DNA of 64,000 bases from Topomyia yanbarensis (lineage: Eukaryota > Arthropoda > Insecta > Diptera > Culicidae). The DNA lies in NCBI RefSeq assembly GCF_030247195.1, contig NC_080672.1, positions 311,762,127 to 311,826,126 of the forward strand. The letters run 5' to 3'. Positions within the stretch are counted from its first letter, which is position 1, and each line of letters opens with the position of its first letter. The notes beneath the pieces are model-generated. The model searched no databases and was not told where the DNA came from. It saw nothing but the letters and a program-made list of their open reading frames with translations. The position numbers and the translations under genes were made by a program. Positions 12,578-24,810 of the stretch are shown in pieces.

Positions 12578-13580
12578 CTAATGAATCAATTGAATCAAAT
12601 GAATTAAATGAATCAAATGAATCAAATGAATCAAATGAATCAAATGAATCGAATGAATCAAATGAATCAAATGAATCAATTGAATCAAATGAATCAAATG
12701 AATCAAATGAATCAAATGAATCAAATGAATCAAATGAAACAAATTAATCAAATGAATCAAATGATTTAAATGAATCAAATGATTCAAATGAATCAAATGA
12801 ATTAAATGAATCGAATGAATAAAATGAATCAAATGAATCAAATGAATCATATGAATCAAATGAATCAAATGAATTAAATGAATCAAATGAATCAAATGAA
12901 TCAAATGAATCAAATGAATCAAATGAATCAAATGAATCGAATGAATCAAATGAATCAAATGAATCAAATGAATCAAATGAAACAAATGAAACAAATGAAT
13001 CAAATGAATCAAATGATTTAAATGAATCAAATGAATCAAATGATTCAAATGATTCAAATGATTCAAATGAATCAAATGAATCAAATGAATCAAATGAATC
13101 AAATGAATCAAATGAATCAAATGAATCAAATGAATCAAATGAATCAAATGAATCAAATGAATCAAATGAATCAAATGAATCAAATGAATCAAATGAATCA
13201 AATGAATCAAATGAATCAAATGAATCAAATGAATCAAATGAATCAAATGAATCAAATGAATCAAATGAATCAAATGAATCAAATGAATCAAATGAATCAA
13301 ATGAATCAAATGAATCAAATGAATCAAATGAATCAAATGAATCAAATGAATCAAATAAATCTAATGAATCAAACGAATCAAATGAATCAAATGAATCCAA
13401 TGAATCAAATGAATCAAATGAATCAAATGAATCAAATGAATCAAATGAATCAAATGAATCAAATGAATCAAATGAATCAAATGAATCAAATGAATCAAAT
13501 GAATTAAATGAATCACATGAATCAAATAAATCAAATAAATCAAATAAATCAAATGAATTAAGTGAATCAAATTGATTTAA
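12578..13580. repeat. 1-kb satellite of 9-bp unit AAATGAATC
   Basis: About 110 tandem copies of AAATGAATC and one-base variants. The purest run, about 13062-13355, holds around 32 exact copies. Because the period is a multiple of three, several frames stay open for hundreds of codons (IHL, SFD and MNQ tripeptide repeats); these are not genes. Decayed copies of AAATGAATAAA type continue to about 14190 and start near 12480, so the array grew inside older simple DNA. Confidence 0.95.
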
Positions 13581-14904
13581 TTCATCCAGTGAAAACAATG
13601 AATCAAATTAATGAAATGGATCAAATGAATAAAAAGAATGGATGAGCAAAATGAATAAAGTAAAAAATAAATGAAATGCATAAATAAAACAAACGAATCA
13701 AATAAACAAAATGAGCTGAAGTGATAAAATGAATAAAAAGAAGAAAATGAGCAGAATTTAATGCATTGATTAAGATGAAAAATTGAACAATGGTAAAAGG
13801 TTATAAATTAATATAAAGAAATAAATTGAATCAAATAAATTATTTGGATGGAATGATTAAAACTGAAAAAGTAGTCAGATTATTAAAATGAAGAAACTGA
13901 ACAAAATGAATAAACTGGAAAAAATGAATAAAATGCATACAATGAAAACAATGAATAAAATAAGTTAAATGAATGATATGAGTAAAATGCACAAAAAGAG
14001 TAAACTGATCAGAGTGAATCCAAAGAATGAAACGAATAAAATAAGTAAAATGAACGCAGATGAACAAAACGAATAAAAAGATGCGGAATGAAATAATTAA
14101 TTGAAAAGAAATGGTCATATATTTGAAGCTAAAAATATTTTTGAATAAAAAAATGAATAAACCGGGTTGTACGAATTTGAGAACCATTGCATCAGAAAGT
14201 TTTGAAATGTTTTTGAAAATCTCATCTTCTGAAAAAAGGCTAATAAATATGCAATGGACTTTCTAGAGCTTCCATCTTTTTCTGGTTTTATTCTTATGTT
14301 TTCATGCTTTTTTACTTGACGACTTCGTTTTAAGAATATCTGGTTTTTCTACTTTATTGTTGGACCTTAATTAGTTTTCAGGAACCTGGAACGTTCAATT
14401 TGCTTTGGAATTCGAAGTTTACTTTTTGGTCACATATTCCCGAAAAAAATATTTATGTACAGAATAGAATTTACAGATCCAGTATTTTAACGCGCAATTA
14501 AATATAGTAAAGTGAGACAAGGTCACATGTGCTTTCAAGTCCCTTGAACAGAGAACGACCGGGAGAATGCGATTCGTAAATGAGACAGGTAGATATTTCA
14601 AAGTTTTTATTTGCATTGAAGTAAATATTGTGAAATGTCTAGGTTATGTCGATAGTACAAAAGCCGTGCATTCAGTTGATTGCAGACTGCTTTCCATTCA
14701 TCCTTATAGCTTTCATATTGTTTCGTTCAAAATTCACGTGCAGGAAATATGGATCAAAAAGTCCTATGCAGACCAATACTGTGAAAAAGAAATGGTTCAA
14801 ACTACTCAGTAAGTTAGAAGACACATTGTAGTTGCATCCCCATCGAGAGTGGGTACTTTGGGAGACTTCTTTTCCTGGATCTAATTTGTGGATATTTTTG
14901 GTCC

Positions 14905-15405
14905 GTTCCGTTATTTTTCATGAAAGTTCGTACCAATACAACGAATGTGCAGCTGATACAACTCATGGTTCATTCGCCTGCGCCACGTTCCATCTTCCAT
15001 CTGCACGCCACCATAGATGGTACGCAAAACCTTTCGTTCGAAAACTCCAAGGGCGCGTTGGTCCTCCACGAGCATAGTCCAGGTCTCGTGGCCGTAGAGG
15101 ACTACCGATCTAATCAGCGTCTTGTAGATAATCAACTTCGTGCGCCGGCGAATTTTGTTCGACCGGAGCGTCCTCCGGAGTCCAAAGTAGGCACGATTTC
15201 CCGCCAAGATCCGTCTCTGAATTTCTCTGCTGTTATCATTGTCGTCGGTTACCAGTGAATACATGAATTCGTCGACCATCTCGATTTCCTCACCGTCAAT
15301 TCGAACTCGGGTGGGAGGTTCACATTGTCGTCTTTAGAACCTCCCATGTATTTTGTCTTCGAAACGTTGGTGGCAAGTCCAATCCTTCTGGCTTCAGCTT
15401 TCAGT
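14905..15405 (-). pseudogene. Non-LTR retrotransposon reverse transcriptase relic
   Basis: The - strand encodes the C-terminal part of a non-LTR reverse transcriptase. GLATNVSKTKYM (about 15345-15395) is the late RT-domain motif. It is followed by RIDGEEIEMVDEF, SREIQRRILAGNRAYFGLRR, the thumb motif KLIIYKTLIRSVVLYGHETW, and FERKVLRTIYGG. The first motif is in a different frame from the rest, with one frameshift near 15312-15320, and both ends are missing. It is therefore a dead, truncated copy. The clade cannot be fixed from this piece; an RTE-like or Jockey-like assignment is a guess. Confidence 0.85.
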
Positions 15406-15755
15406 CTTTGAACATATATTTCATTCAAAATTCAATAGAGATACGAATAGTTTAAATATTTCACGTGGAATGTCTCTTTTGAAAATTTTCATCGTCAAAC
15501 TTTCATATTACCCAGTTAAGCCAAATATTTTTCTGATATAGCCATGAATTTCCTTAATTATAGTGTAGATACCGGCTTTGAATAGAATTGAATTAAAGTT
15601 GAGTTGATGTAGCAGCAGACAAGACATAGTTTTGTTTTCTCAAACCTTCGCAATTACAATTAATAAATATTTCAGATTGGCAGAAGATCTTATCACACAA
15701 CTTAGAAATGGATACAGAAATAGTTAGATAGATGCGATAGAAGAGAGACAGAGAG

Positions 15756-15756
<1 letters not shown>

Positions 15757-15846
<90 letters not shown>
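15757..15846. repeat. (GA)n microsatellite
   Basis: Almost uninterrupted GA dinucleotides for about 90 bp, ending in a short G run (GGAGGGGGGGGGG). Confidence 0.95.
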
Positions 15847-15850
<4 letters not shown>

Positions 15851-16429
15851 AGGAGGGGGGGGGGGGCGTGTGAAGAATGGCTAATGATGGTTAATGCAGT
15901 GACATTATTTTTATAGGTATATTATTTTGATATATTGATTCTTACATTCTTATCATAAATAATGTAAGTAGTAATTTTTGCGCCATAACCAGTATAACCT
16001 AAATCATGCAAAAGAGATAAATTTTCGCTAGAGTTTTGGGCTTCAAACATACAGTTGCTTTCGGTGACGCCACAAGTATAATTATATTAGAAATCTTTTA
16101 TCTCACTACTAGGTGAATTGATTGTTGATCTGTGTATTGATATATCATCCAACAATTACCTCATGATTGAACGCAATGCCTAATCCAAGGAATAAATATT
16201 AGAACTCACTGTTTCTTTATCAACACATTATTTTGTCTTTGAAGTGAACTTATATATTGATTTTTGAGAAATAGTTAATTTATTATGAAGGTAATTCACA
16301 AAATGTTCTCAACATCGAATTCCTTGAATCACGTAGATGTGTTTTCATACCCCGATATTCAAAATCGGTTTAATTTTGCCCCTAAAACACCAGTAAAGCA
16401 ATACTCTGTATGAAACAATCTCATTTTTA

Positions 16430-16930
16430 GTTAGGGGAAATTGGTAAGCGTGGACTAAAACTACAAAATGTTCAATATCTCCGCTGCTCGTGCACGGATT
16501 TAGACAATCTATAGCTTGTTAGAAAGGTATTTTTACAAGCTTTCTATTTATATGCAGTTTGTGGGACGAAATTGTATGGTTTGAAAGTTATTTGCAAAAA
16601 AACTGCCGTGTTTTGATAAAATCGCCCATATCTCAGAAAGTAAACAACATATCGAAAATCAAAAATAATAGTGTCAAATGGCAACGTTAGGCCTTTCATT
16701 TGAAACTAATTTCATTAAGATCGGTTCAGCCATTGCTGAGATAATTACATGACATTTTGTACATACATACATACACACATACACACACACACACACACAT
16801 ACAGACATTGTCTCAATTTGTCGAGCTGAGTCGATTGGTATATGAGACTCGGCCCTCCGGGCCTCGGAAAAAGTTTTCAAAGTTTGAGCGAATCCTATAC
16901 ATTTCTTTTGTAAGAAATGTAAAAACAATT
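16430..16930 (+). repeat. Interspersed repeat with (CA)n centre
   Basis: A block with GTGGACTAAAACTACAAAAT, GTTCAGCCATTGCTGAGATA, a CATACATACAC/CACACA microsatellite (16763-16800) and TCGAGCTGAGTCGATTGGTA followed by CGGCCCTCCGGGCCTCGG. From memory this arrangement is very common in Aedes DNA. No terminal structure was resolved. Confidence 0.5.
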
Positions 16931-17052
16931 TCGCCCTTTCGACGAATTAATATTGATTTTTGGTTCGTTTCCCTCGTCATTCGTTCTCCCGACGCACCGC
17001 ATTCAGGTACGGACATGTTCGGTTTAAGAAACAAACTGAATTTTGTTACACT

Positions 17053-17520
17053 GGTGCGTTGCGGCTTCGCCTCATCAGAAACCGACACTAACATTATGTC
17101 GGAATAGATTGGCGCCGGCTTGACGCAAATCCCTTAAAACTAAAGGGCGATTCAGACGATACATCAGCTTCCGTCAACGGAACGTCACCGTTCTGTCAGG
17201 ATAAGTTTAATACTTTTCTCTTGTGCCCGTTCACACGTGCCGAACGTCAAAACATTCCGTGCCGTTGATGTTGTGTGTGAATGCCTCCATTTAACTGCAT
17301 TTAACTTATCCTGACCACCGTTCCTTTGACGTCGACGGAAGCTGATGTATCGTCTGAATCGGTCCTTAAAACACACTTTGTGTTTCAATCGAACGACTGA
17401 TCAAACGTGATGTCCCGTCCGAGCAGAAGTTCTTTTTATGCCGATGAGACACAGTGAAGCCGAAACTTGTCTTGGCTTAGTTAGTGTCGGTTTCTGATGA
17501 GGCGAAGCCGAAACGCACCC
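17053..17520. mobile_element. Foldback MITE with ~40-bp inverted termini
   Basis: GGTGCGTTGCGGCTTCGCCT at the left continues through CATCAGAAACCGACACTAAC. It is matched in inverse at 17480-17520 by GTTAGTGTCGGTTTCTGATG and AGGCGAAGCCGAAACGCACC, with two mismatches. A second inverted-repeat element sits between the arms (17145-17365). Confidence 0.75.
17145..17365. mobile_element. Nested MITE, GATTCAGACGATACATC termini
   Basis: GATTCAGACGATACATCAGC at 17149 and its exact inverse GCTGATGTATCGTCTGAATC ending at 17360 enclose a partly palindromic core; the inverted match continues inward (TTCCGTC / GACGGAA). It lies within the outer foldback at 17053-17520. Confidence 0.8.
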
Positions 17521-19231
17521 GTGGAGGATTTGTGCCCTTCAAGTGCAAAGACTGGTTCCACAAAAAAAAAAATTTCGCCCTTGTGAGAAATTTTGGTGTT
17601 TACCCAATTTTCCTCCTTAGGGTGAAATATAGCATAGTAAACTGAATTTTGTTTCTATGGTAGCTCTGAGGGGAATTATTGAGCAAAAGTGCCTCAGATA
17701 TAGGTTACGCAGTTCACTTATGCTTGAAAATGTAGAAGATGCTAACTTCTACCATTAAATTGTCCACATAATAACAAATGAATGCTTTGGTTGGTGAATG
17801 AATTTATATTTCCTCTGCAGTCAAGCATTCGAAGTTATGTAAGGTATGCGAACTAGGCTGGATGGAACTACCCAAATCAGTCTTGGATATCACATACATT
17901 TGGAGCAGCATCAGATGTTGCTTTAAGCCGTTCTCAACTCCTATTCGGCAGTTTTCACGCCGCCACCCGCGTTAGGCTTGGTAAGGCCAAACTGGTGTCG
18001 AAGGTGGTCAATTGAGGTTGTCTGACGTATTCTTGATGGTCACATCATTAGCGTTTCTGCACTAGAATTGACAGACAGCCTTAGTTGATTATAAAATTAG
18101 GGACTTATATTTAATGTGGTAAATAATGTTTTTTTCGCATCAGATATTCGAGCCTGTAGAACTCCTTGAACGTCTGACATACGAGTTCCGACGGAAATTG
18201 AGGATCCGATAGAGATCCCATCTATGAGACGGTCGAACGACGGCTTCGATATGCCGGAAGAGATTAGCAGCGGCAAGCGAGTTTAACATGAGAGAATGAA
18301 ACTACCATTGAAATGAAATCTGTAAGTAGAACTAACAAAATTATTAATCTCAGGAAATGTACGAGATGGCGCTGGGCCTGTGGCCTTCGACTGGCATGGT
18401 CCATTCTCATTGATTCGGATGTCTTCTTGGCTGGTTGGTAGATATGTGCTCCTACTTGCAAGTTGATCAATTCGCTTGGGTGAGGAACATGTGGATCCTA
18501 CTAGTTGTCGACTCTTTTGATCAAGGGTATGAGGCTAGTTCAGGAAAGGAATACAGGACTGGCACCTAAGAGATAGTTAATTATTCAGGACTTGTTATTA
18601 TGATTATTAAACTTTCGATCAAACACACCGGCTCTCAGAAATGATGAGCAACCCTTTCGAGTCGGTGTGGTCTATTCGAGTCGAACCAGGCGGACATTCG
18701 GTTCGTGCAAACTTTATGGGGAATAGTGGATAAATATTTCTTATGTCTTTATGGGCAGAGATTATTTTTACGAAATCCTAAAATACCTAAAATTGAGGGT
18801 TTGCCTGATCCATAACGTAATGAATACGTATATTGACTAGAGCAGGGGTAATCGAATTATGTATGTTTAACGTTTCAATTAATAGTCGATTGTCCGCTTC
18901 GGACCTAGGAGACAAAATGGAGATTAGGAAGAACCCCAAGAATTAACCCCAAGGCGATGGTAGGATGATTTTCCATAGGATGACAGACTAGATGACATGA
19001 CGTTACACGCTCTAAACTTGTGCCAAATAGTTTGTAGTTATATATGAATGTAAGGCCGTATGTATGCCTGTATGCATGGATGTGTGTGGGAACAATGTAT
19101 CCCTGAGCAACATGGAAGGACAACCTCTGAGCCGCCAATACGCTCATGGGAAGCTAGGTGCGCGGTCGTCAGGCCCGTAGCCAGGAGTTTATTTCGGGAG
19201 GGGCTTAAAAAATTATTGTATAAAGCTTTTT

Positions 19232-19397
19232 TTTAATTTCGATTATAGAGGTTTTAACCTTGTGGTTATTCGCCTCTTTTTGGGTTAAAAAAATTTCTTT
19301 AGAAAAATTTCTAACCCCATATGTGCGGGATTGATGAACGAACCGTGATGAGCTGCGTACAAGGCAATTGATTTACCAACTACGCTTTACCCGCCCC
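19232..19397 (-). mobile_element. tRNA-derived SINE (family A), minus strand
   Basis: Same family as 4565-4728. On the - strand it starts GGGGCGGGTAAAGCGTAGTT and carries a decayed B box (GGTTCGTTCATCAATCCC, with an insertion). It ends with GGTTAAAACCTCTATAATCG and an A-rich tail. It is inserted near the left end of the hAT element. Confidence 0.7.
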
Positions 19398-19924
19398 TGC
19401 ATAAAGCTTTTAGTTCTAATTACTTCATATTGTCACTAGAAACAAAAACGAAAAGCCAAATCTAAGACAATCCATGTTCTTTGTCACAAGAAAGACTGTA
19501 GTACATTATTGATGTTAAATTTGATTTTTATTATTTATTTTTATTTACAAATTACAATTTACTCTCGTTGCAACAATGGATATTCTAGAGTTCTCAGTAT
19601 TTATGCGCTAACCGAATATGACAATCCTTGACGGTGCTGGAAAACGCAAGGTGTTCTAAGCTACACGTTTAAAAGGTGTAGAAGACGCTAAATCGAAATG
19701 AGTAGAAAAATATCCATAAAATGTTCGATCGAAGAGAATGTCGAAATTTGCACAAAATCTTCTGATTTAGCAAACGAATTGTAGATGGTTCAACTTCTAT
19801 TTTCTTGATCTGGCGTCCTGTAACTATTACCAGTTCTAATGCATATGCATTAGATGCTAACATAATTTTTTGACATACCCCAGTTAGGAAGGAGGATCTT
19901 TGGTGATCAATAGGATCAAAATAT

Positions 19925-21696
19925 ATGGGTCATTCCGCGTCTGATTTACAATCAAAATTTGAATTCCTTCCAATTTTTTTTTTCTTACATTCATTACCTA
20001 AAATAATTGACACGTATCTTTTATTTTGGCTGAATATGATTTTTTTTTTTCAAGTTATTAGTTTTTGAACTTTTGAAGTTTATAACATTGATCATTTTTC
20101 AATCACTTATAACTCGGAAACGATTCGATATATGAAAAAAATTAAATAAAAAGTTGTGTACTCAATGAGCTTACTGAAAAAAAAAATGCAATTTCTTTAT
20201 GAAATTTGTAATTGTTTGAAACAAATTTAATTTTTTTTAAGTTGGACCAATTTTTTTACTTATTATTTTCTTTAAATATTAAGAATCATGTTAAAATAAT
20301 TGTGCAAAAATTTGGGAGTGGATATCAAAATACTTTGCGAGATATTACAATTATAAACTTAAAACAAGGCAATTTTACACCAAACGCCTAGTGATAGGCC
20401 TATTGTAATTGAAATATCTCGTAAAATACTTCGAATTTCTTTCTGAAATTTGTACACAATCTTCTCGATATAATTATAAACTATTTGAAAAAGCTAAAAA
20501 GATTTTTTTGGCTCTACCCTGAAAAAAATTATTATTTGTTACTAATATTTGCATAATACATAAATTTTTTAACAAAAACAAATATTACAAAAAAAAATCC
20601 GCCGAAATCTTTCGAAAACGCAGCTTTTATTATTTAATGCTTTTTTCCAGAAATCTTATAGTTTCTCAGTTATCAGGGAATGAAAAATGTCCAATTCTAT
20701 TAAATTTATAAAACTTTAAAAAATCACTATATTATTAAAAGTCGATATTTGTATGTATATGATTTATGGACTCCCAAACGGCTTAACCAATTGCCGTAAA
20801 AATTTATGCATAGTAGGAATTTGTTATGGAGCGTGTTTGTGTGCTATTGGTGGGGATTATCTGCCTACAAGATGGCGCTTCGGAACAAATTGTGTTTTCC
20901 TCCTATTTCGTTGAAAGTCGCATCAAAAAAAAAAATCAAATTCAGCCTAAGTAAAAAAATCGTGTCTATAATTTTCAGCTAAAGAATGCAAAAAGACTGG
21001 AGGGAACTAAAATTATAGTTGTAAATCGTGGAATGACTCGCATTCTGCAAATTGAAGACTTTTTTTGGGGGTATTCTAATGTTAAAAGCATATATTTTTT
21101 TAAAGTCCCCCGAAATCAAATTTATTTTGATTACATAACTATATTAAGAAGATTATGTGAAAATTTCAGAATGGAACTCGAAGTGTTTTACGAGATATTT
21201 CAGTTATAACAGGCCTTTCACTGGGCGTTTAGTGTAAAATTGCCTTGTTTTATGTTTATAATTGTAATATCTCGCAAAGAATTCCACTGCCAAATTTTTA
21301 CACAATCTTTTTAACATAATTTTAATACTTAAAGAAAATAATAAATAAAAAATTTGGTCCAACCTTAAAAAAATTCAATTTGTTTCAAGTAATTGCAAAT
21401 TTCATAAGTTATATAACAAAAAAATTGTGATTTAATTTGGTAAGCTTATTTGAAAACGCAATTTTTTTTATTTAATATTTTTTTCATATATCGAGTCGTT
21501 TCCGAGTTAGAGATTGAAAAATCTTCAATTTTATAGACTTCAAAAGTTCAAAAGCGAATAACTTGAAAAAAATATAATATTAAGCCAAACCAAAAAATAC
21601 GCGTCAATTATTTTTAGCTAAAGAATGTAAGAAAACATTTTGGAAGAAATAGAAATTTTGGTTGTAAAACTTACGTGGAATGACTTATGTATTTCA
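19925..21696. mobile_element. Foldback element with ~500-bp arms
   Basis: The arm at 19928-20480 is the inverse of 21165-21690. Outer ends are GGGTCATTCCGCGTC and GACGTAAG-like CGTGGAATGACTTA. Deeper matches include AACTCGGAAACGATTCGATA with TATCGAGTCGTTTCCGAGTT, and ACAAGGCAATTTTACACCAA with TAGTGTAAAATTGCCTTGTT. A third, diverged copy of the right arm end (AATTTTCAGCTAAAGAATGC to CGTGGAATGACTCGC) lies inside at 20980-21045, so the element was hit by a relative. Non-coding, A/T homopolymer-rich. Confidence 0.75.
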
Positions 21697-23221
21697 ATGA
21701 TTTAATCAACTAAAGGTAACTGCCCGGAATTTAATCTATTCAAGAAAATTGTCCACAAATCGAATGAAAATCACTTAACACAGTTACTACTATCATCTAA
21801 TTTACGTAAAATTTTACTAAATGCTTCATTGCTGACAACATAACTAGAAACTATAAATGTGAACAAGCTCAATAATTTCAGCATCTTTTAATTTCGATAC
21901 ATAGAAGGGAATACATCGCACTTACTTCCCCTCGATTTCAATTTATTGATTCCTTTTTGCTTTTTTTCTCCGTGATGTCTTATCATCTTATTCCATAAAG
22001 ACCAAAAATAAAACGAAAGACTGTAATATAATGAAAACATGAAATCGAAACAATAATCCCACCTTATTGACTTATAGACTCAACTAGTTACAACATTTTA
22101 GTCGCTCTCCGTGATAACCTACTGATGTCTGATCAATCTATCGACACGTCGTTTTCAAACTTACATAGGCATTAATTATAAACCATCGAAAGCGACTAAA
22201 ATGCTGGTGGTGGTTGCAACATTTAGTTTATTATGGTTGATTGACTAATATGTGGTTTAGCATCAATTGATCAATTGACATCCGAAGGAAAGTAAGTCAC
22301 GTCAGTTAGTCCTACCGCTACTGTGTACGTTCATATAAACAAAATTAGTAATATACGATTCGTGGGTTGATGAACACCTCAGGAAAACCGCTGGTTTACC
22401 ACTTTTTGGCTTGTTTACTTTTTCACGTTTTTCTTGCTTATTGTTAGATTTTCCAGACTAACAGTGTTTCAATACGGCCAGCATTCCTCACATAAAATGA
22501 AATTGAGTGTCAATAGAAATACTATTGCATTAAAATGATGCGAAAATAAAAAAAACTGTCGTCTCGGCTACAACTATGTTATCAGCTAATTGAAATGTTT
22601 TTGTTTAGCACGCTTGAGTGAGATGCCTGACGTTTATATTAAGCGTACAGTGCTCTAATCTATTACAAAAATCCAATTTGCGTATGATTTAACTAACTTT
22701 CTTTATTCAGGCCAATATCTAGCATAAAATGAGTTTTGTTAGATGCCATTACTAGCGATAAATGTAAATTTTGGGACAGTTTTTATACTCAGTTTTCTAT
22801 GAAACTCCCAATTTTTTATTATATAATTCGTTTATTTGAGTCGGTGCAATGCGTTAGCTAAATGAAGCCTTGAGCCTTTAACATATTTCCACGATGTAAA
22901 CAATGAAAATGATAAAACGCTAATGGTTGTCCAACAGATCTCGTGCGATTGACCTGTTTACTGACTGAGAAATATTTTTCATAACCAACCGCGTCTTGGT
23001 GGTCGTTCATATCTATCATGTACACTTCCGTATTATTATCGTGGTAACTGCCATGTCCACTGTTAATTTTGAGATACTAGACGCAGTTTTTGCCGTCAAT
23101 ATTATATGAACAGCAGCCACAAATTTGGCAATTGTTTGTTTTTCAGGTAATCGTATTGGAGACTATGGATGTGCAAAGATGTAACGTGTATAATGATACT
23201 ATCGCATTGCGTTTTGTACAT

Positions 23222-23258
23222 GCAGGGTCAGCTAGGACGAAATCCTAGCTGACCCTGC
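23222..23258. other. Perfect 16-bp hairpin, 5-base loop
   Basis: GCAGGGTCAGCTAGGA (23222-23237), loop CGAAA, then the exact complement TCCTAGCTGACCCTGC (23243-23258). It stands alone near the right end of the hAT element. Confidence 0.9.
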
Positions 23259-24220
23259 CCGTCTAATTCCTAGATGTGTCCTTTATAATAAATTCCATTT
23301 TTTCCAAATGTGACAGGAATCTTTTAATGGCCACGGTTCAAATAAGTTAAGTTTGTTTATTGGGGCTTTAACCTCCTGGTCGTTCGCCCGCGGTTCAAGT
23401 AAGTGGTATCAGATCTTGTAGCCGAACATTGATTTTCTCATCATCCATATATATGAGAATCAACCACGTGTTACAAGTTGCAAAATGACTGGTTTCGCCT
23501 GGGTTTATTTGTTCAATAACATAAGTACTGAATGCCTGACAAGGTAGAACTCGTTAAAGGCGAAGTTCGTAAGCATAACCTCTATTTTCACCTTCAGCAA
23601 ATATTTCCCATCATGAAATTCGGTTATACAAAAATTCCGGAAGTCAATAGCCTCCACGTTTGGCTGGAGCACCACTTCTTGCTTCTGCGATTCAATCATC
23701 CGACGGATCACCCCAGCAAGAATTAAAGTAACAGTTTCTTTTGTTCTTCCGACGAGTCACACAATATGAAAGGAAGTGTGTTATCAGACTCGGCATACTG
23801 AGTAGATATCGTGACCGATGTCTTCGGTGGCTCGAAATAGTAATCTTCCTCACCATTCTCCCATTAATTTGTTGAAACCAAACAAGATACAATTTTTTTA
23901 CGAGTTACCGAAAAACATGTTGCTTCTTAAATTTATTTTTGAAAAATTTCGGGGGGGGCTTTAGCCCCCTAGCCCCCCCTCTGGCTACGTGCCTGGCGGT
24001 CGTAGGTGTGACCATAAAGCACTGCACACACTGTCAAGTGCAACGGTGAGACGGTAGGTGTACAGTTAATGCACATAGGTTGCAGAAATAGGTTGTTGAG
24101 ACAGCCCGATTGCACACTGATAAATAACAATAAGATTTATGAGAAATTTGAATGCTTTATATTGCTAAGTTGAACCTATAATTATAACTCATATCTCCAA
24201 CACATTTGTTTCTTTTCTAG

Positions 24221-24408
24221 GCATTCCAATTCTACACCTAATTCCAGTTCCATTCCCAAAGCATTGGCACAAACCAGAGGATAATGAGGAAAACTTGAGT
24301 TTGAAGACTATCGGTAACATCAACATGATTCTACGAGTGTTCATGCTAGAGCACTTAACATACTGTAATAGTAAATATGGCCGATCTCCCAGCACGTGTT
24401 TAAACTAA
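24221..24408 (+). CDS. QPCT: Glutaminyl-peptide cyclotransferase, terminal exon
   Basis: The last exon, entered in phase 1 after TCTTTTCTAG, completes the enzyme started at 4857. The joined reading gives KRS|IPILHLIPVPFPKHWH, then KPEDNEENL. It supplies the remaining active-site residues Trp279 and zinc ligand His280 (numbering from the 4857 exon) and the conserved His269, then ENLSLKTIGNINMIL and a 15-residue tail ending in TAA at 24406-24408. With this exon, all zinc ligands (Asp111, Glu150, His280) and the catalytic Glu, Asp and Trp are present. The enzyme looks functional, about 325 residues without the N-terminal exon. Animal family members run to roughly 340-360. Confidence 0.93.
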
Positions 24409-24716
24409 GCACACTACACCACCTATAGAAAAATCATCCTCGGTGATGCTCGATAACATGAAAGGTGCTACTGTGAAAATTGCACGCCGCTTGAAACCAT
24501 TGAAGCGAAACCTAAAGATTTTCGATTGAAATTGTCCCAAGCAGTCAAATGGTTTATTTGAAATCTTCATTAGATGCTCGACACCATACGATTAATGCAT
24601 TTAAATTCGGCAGAGCAAATATGTATACAAACAGAAGCTTTATATTTATACTCTTATAATAAAAGTTTATTGTGATTGTTTATGTGTACTATTTGACAAA
24701 TGATAAGCACGGTTTT

Positions 24717-24722
24717 AATAAA
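24717..24722 (+). terminator. Candidate poly(A) signal AATAAA
   Basis: First canonical AATAAA after the stop codon at 24408, giving a 3' UTR of about 0.3 kb. Position and motif only. Confidence 0.45.
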
Positions 24723-24757
24723 GTCTTTGCCTACAAACAAACAATGCAAGTCACATA

Positions 24758-24810
24758 CAGGCCCGTAGCCAGGATTTTGTTTCAAGAGGGGCTAAAAGTA
24801 CGCAATTTTT
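24758..24810. mobile_element. Single end of the 19170-type hAT family
   Basis: CAGGCCCGTAGCCAGG followed by a TTTGTTTCAAGAGGGGCT stretch matches the left end at 19170. No partner right end follows in the next kilobases, so this is a truncated copy. Confidence 0.65.

Larger units (their letters stand above)
19170..23995. mobile_element. hAT-type DNA transposon, 4.8 kb, decayed
   Basis: The left end CAGGCCCGTAGCCAGG and right end CTGGCTACGTGCCTG are inverted. Both are flanked by the exact 8-mer GCGGTCGT (19162-19169 and 23996-24003). Subterminal G/C runs (GGGAGGGGCT at left; GGGGGGGGCTTTAGCCCCCT at right) are typical of this hAT lineage. Inside are a SINE (19232-19397), a 1.8 kb foldback (19925-21696), short inverted repeats around 22099-22207 and a perfect hairpin (23222-23258). 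No recognisable transposase remains; the 68-codon frame on the - strand at 23505-23711 is unassigned. A second end of the family occurs at 24758. Confidence 0.88.
5647..24220 (+). other. Giant intron of the cyclotransferase gene
   Basis: The intron is bounded by GTAAGT and TCTTTTCTAG and joins an incomplete serine codon (A + GC) exactly in frame. At 18,574 bp it is inflated by transposons: hAT-type elements at 7086-11905 and 19170-23995, a 9-bp satellite at 12578-13580, a reverse transcriptase relic and several foldbacks. At 5650-7077, 11914-12470, 14190-14900 and 17530-19160 I see only AT-rich DNA and short decayed repeats. Whether other exons hide in it is unknown, but none is needed for a continuous protein. 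Confidence 0.85.

Noticed and set aside
12578..13598. Long frames of IHL, SFD and MNQ repeats
   Set aside because: Pure products of the 9-bp satellite, open in several frames at once; no start context, no flanking exons.
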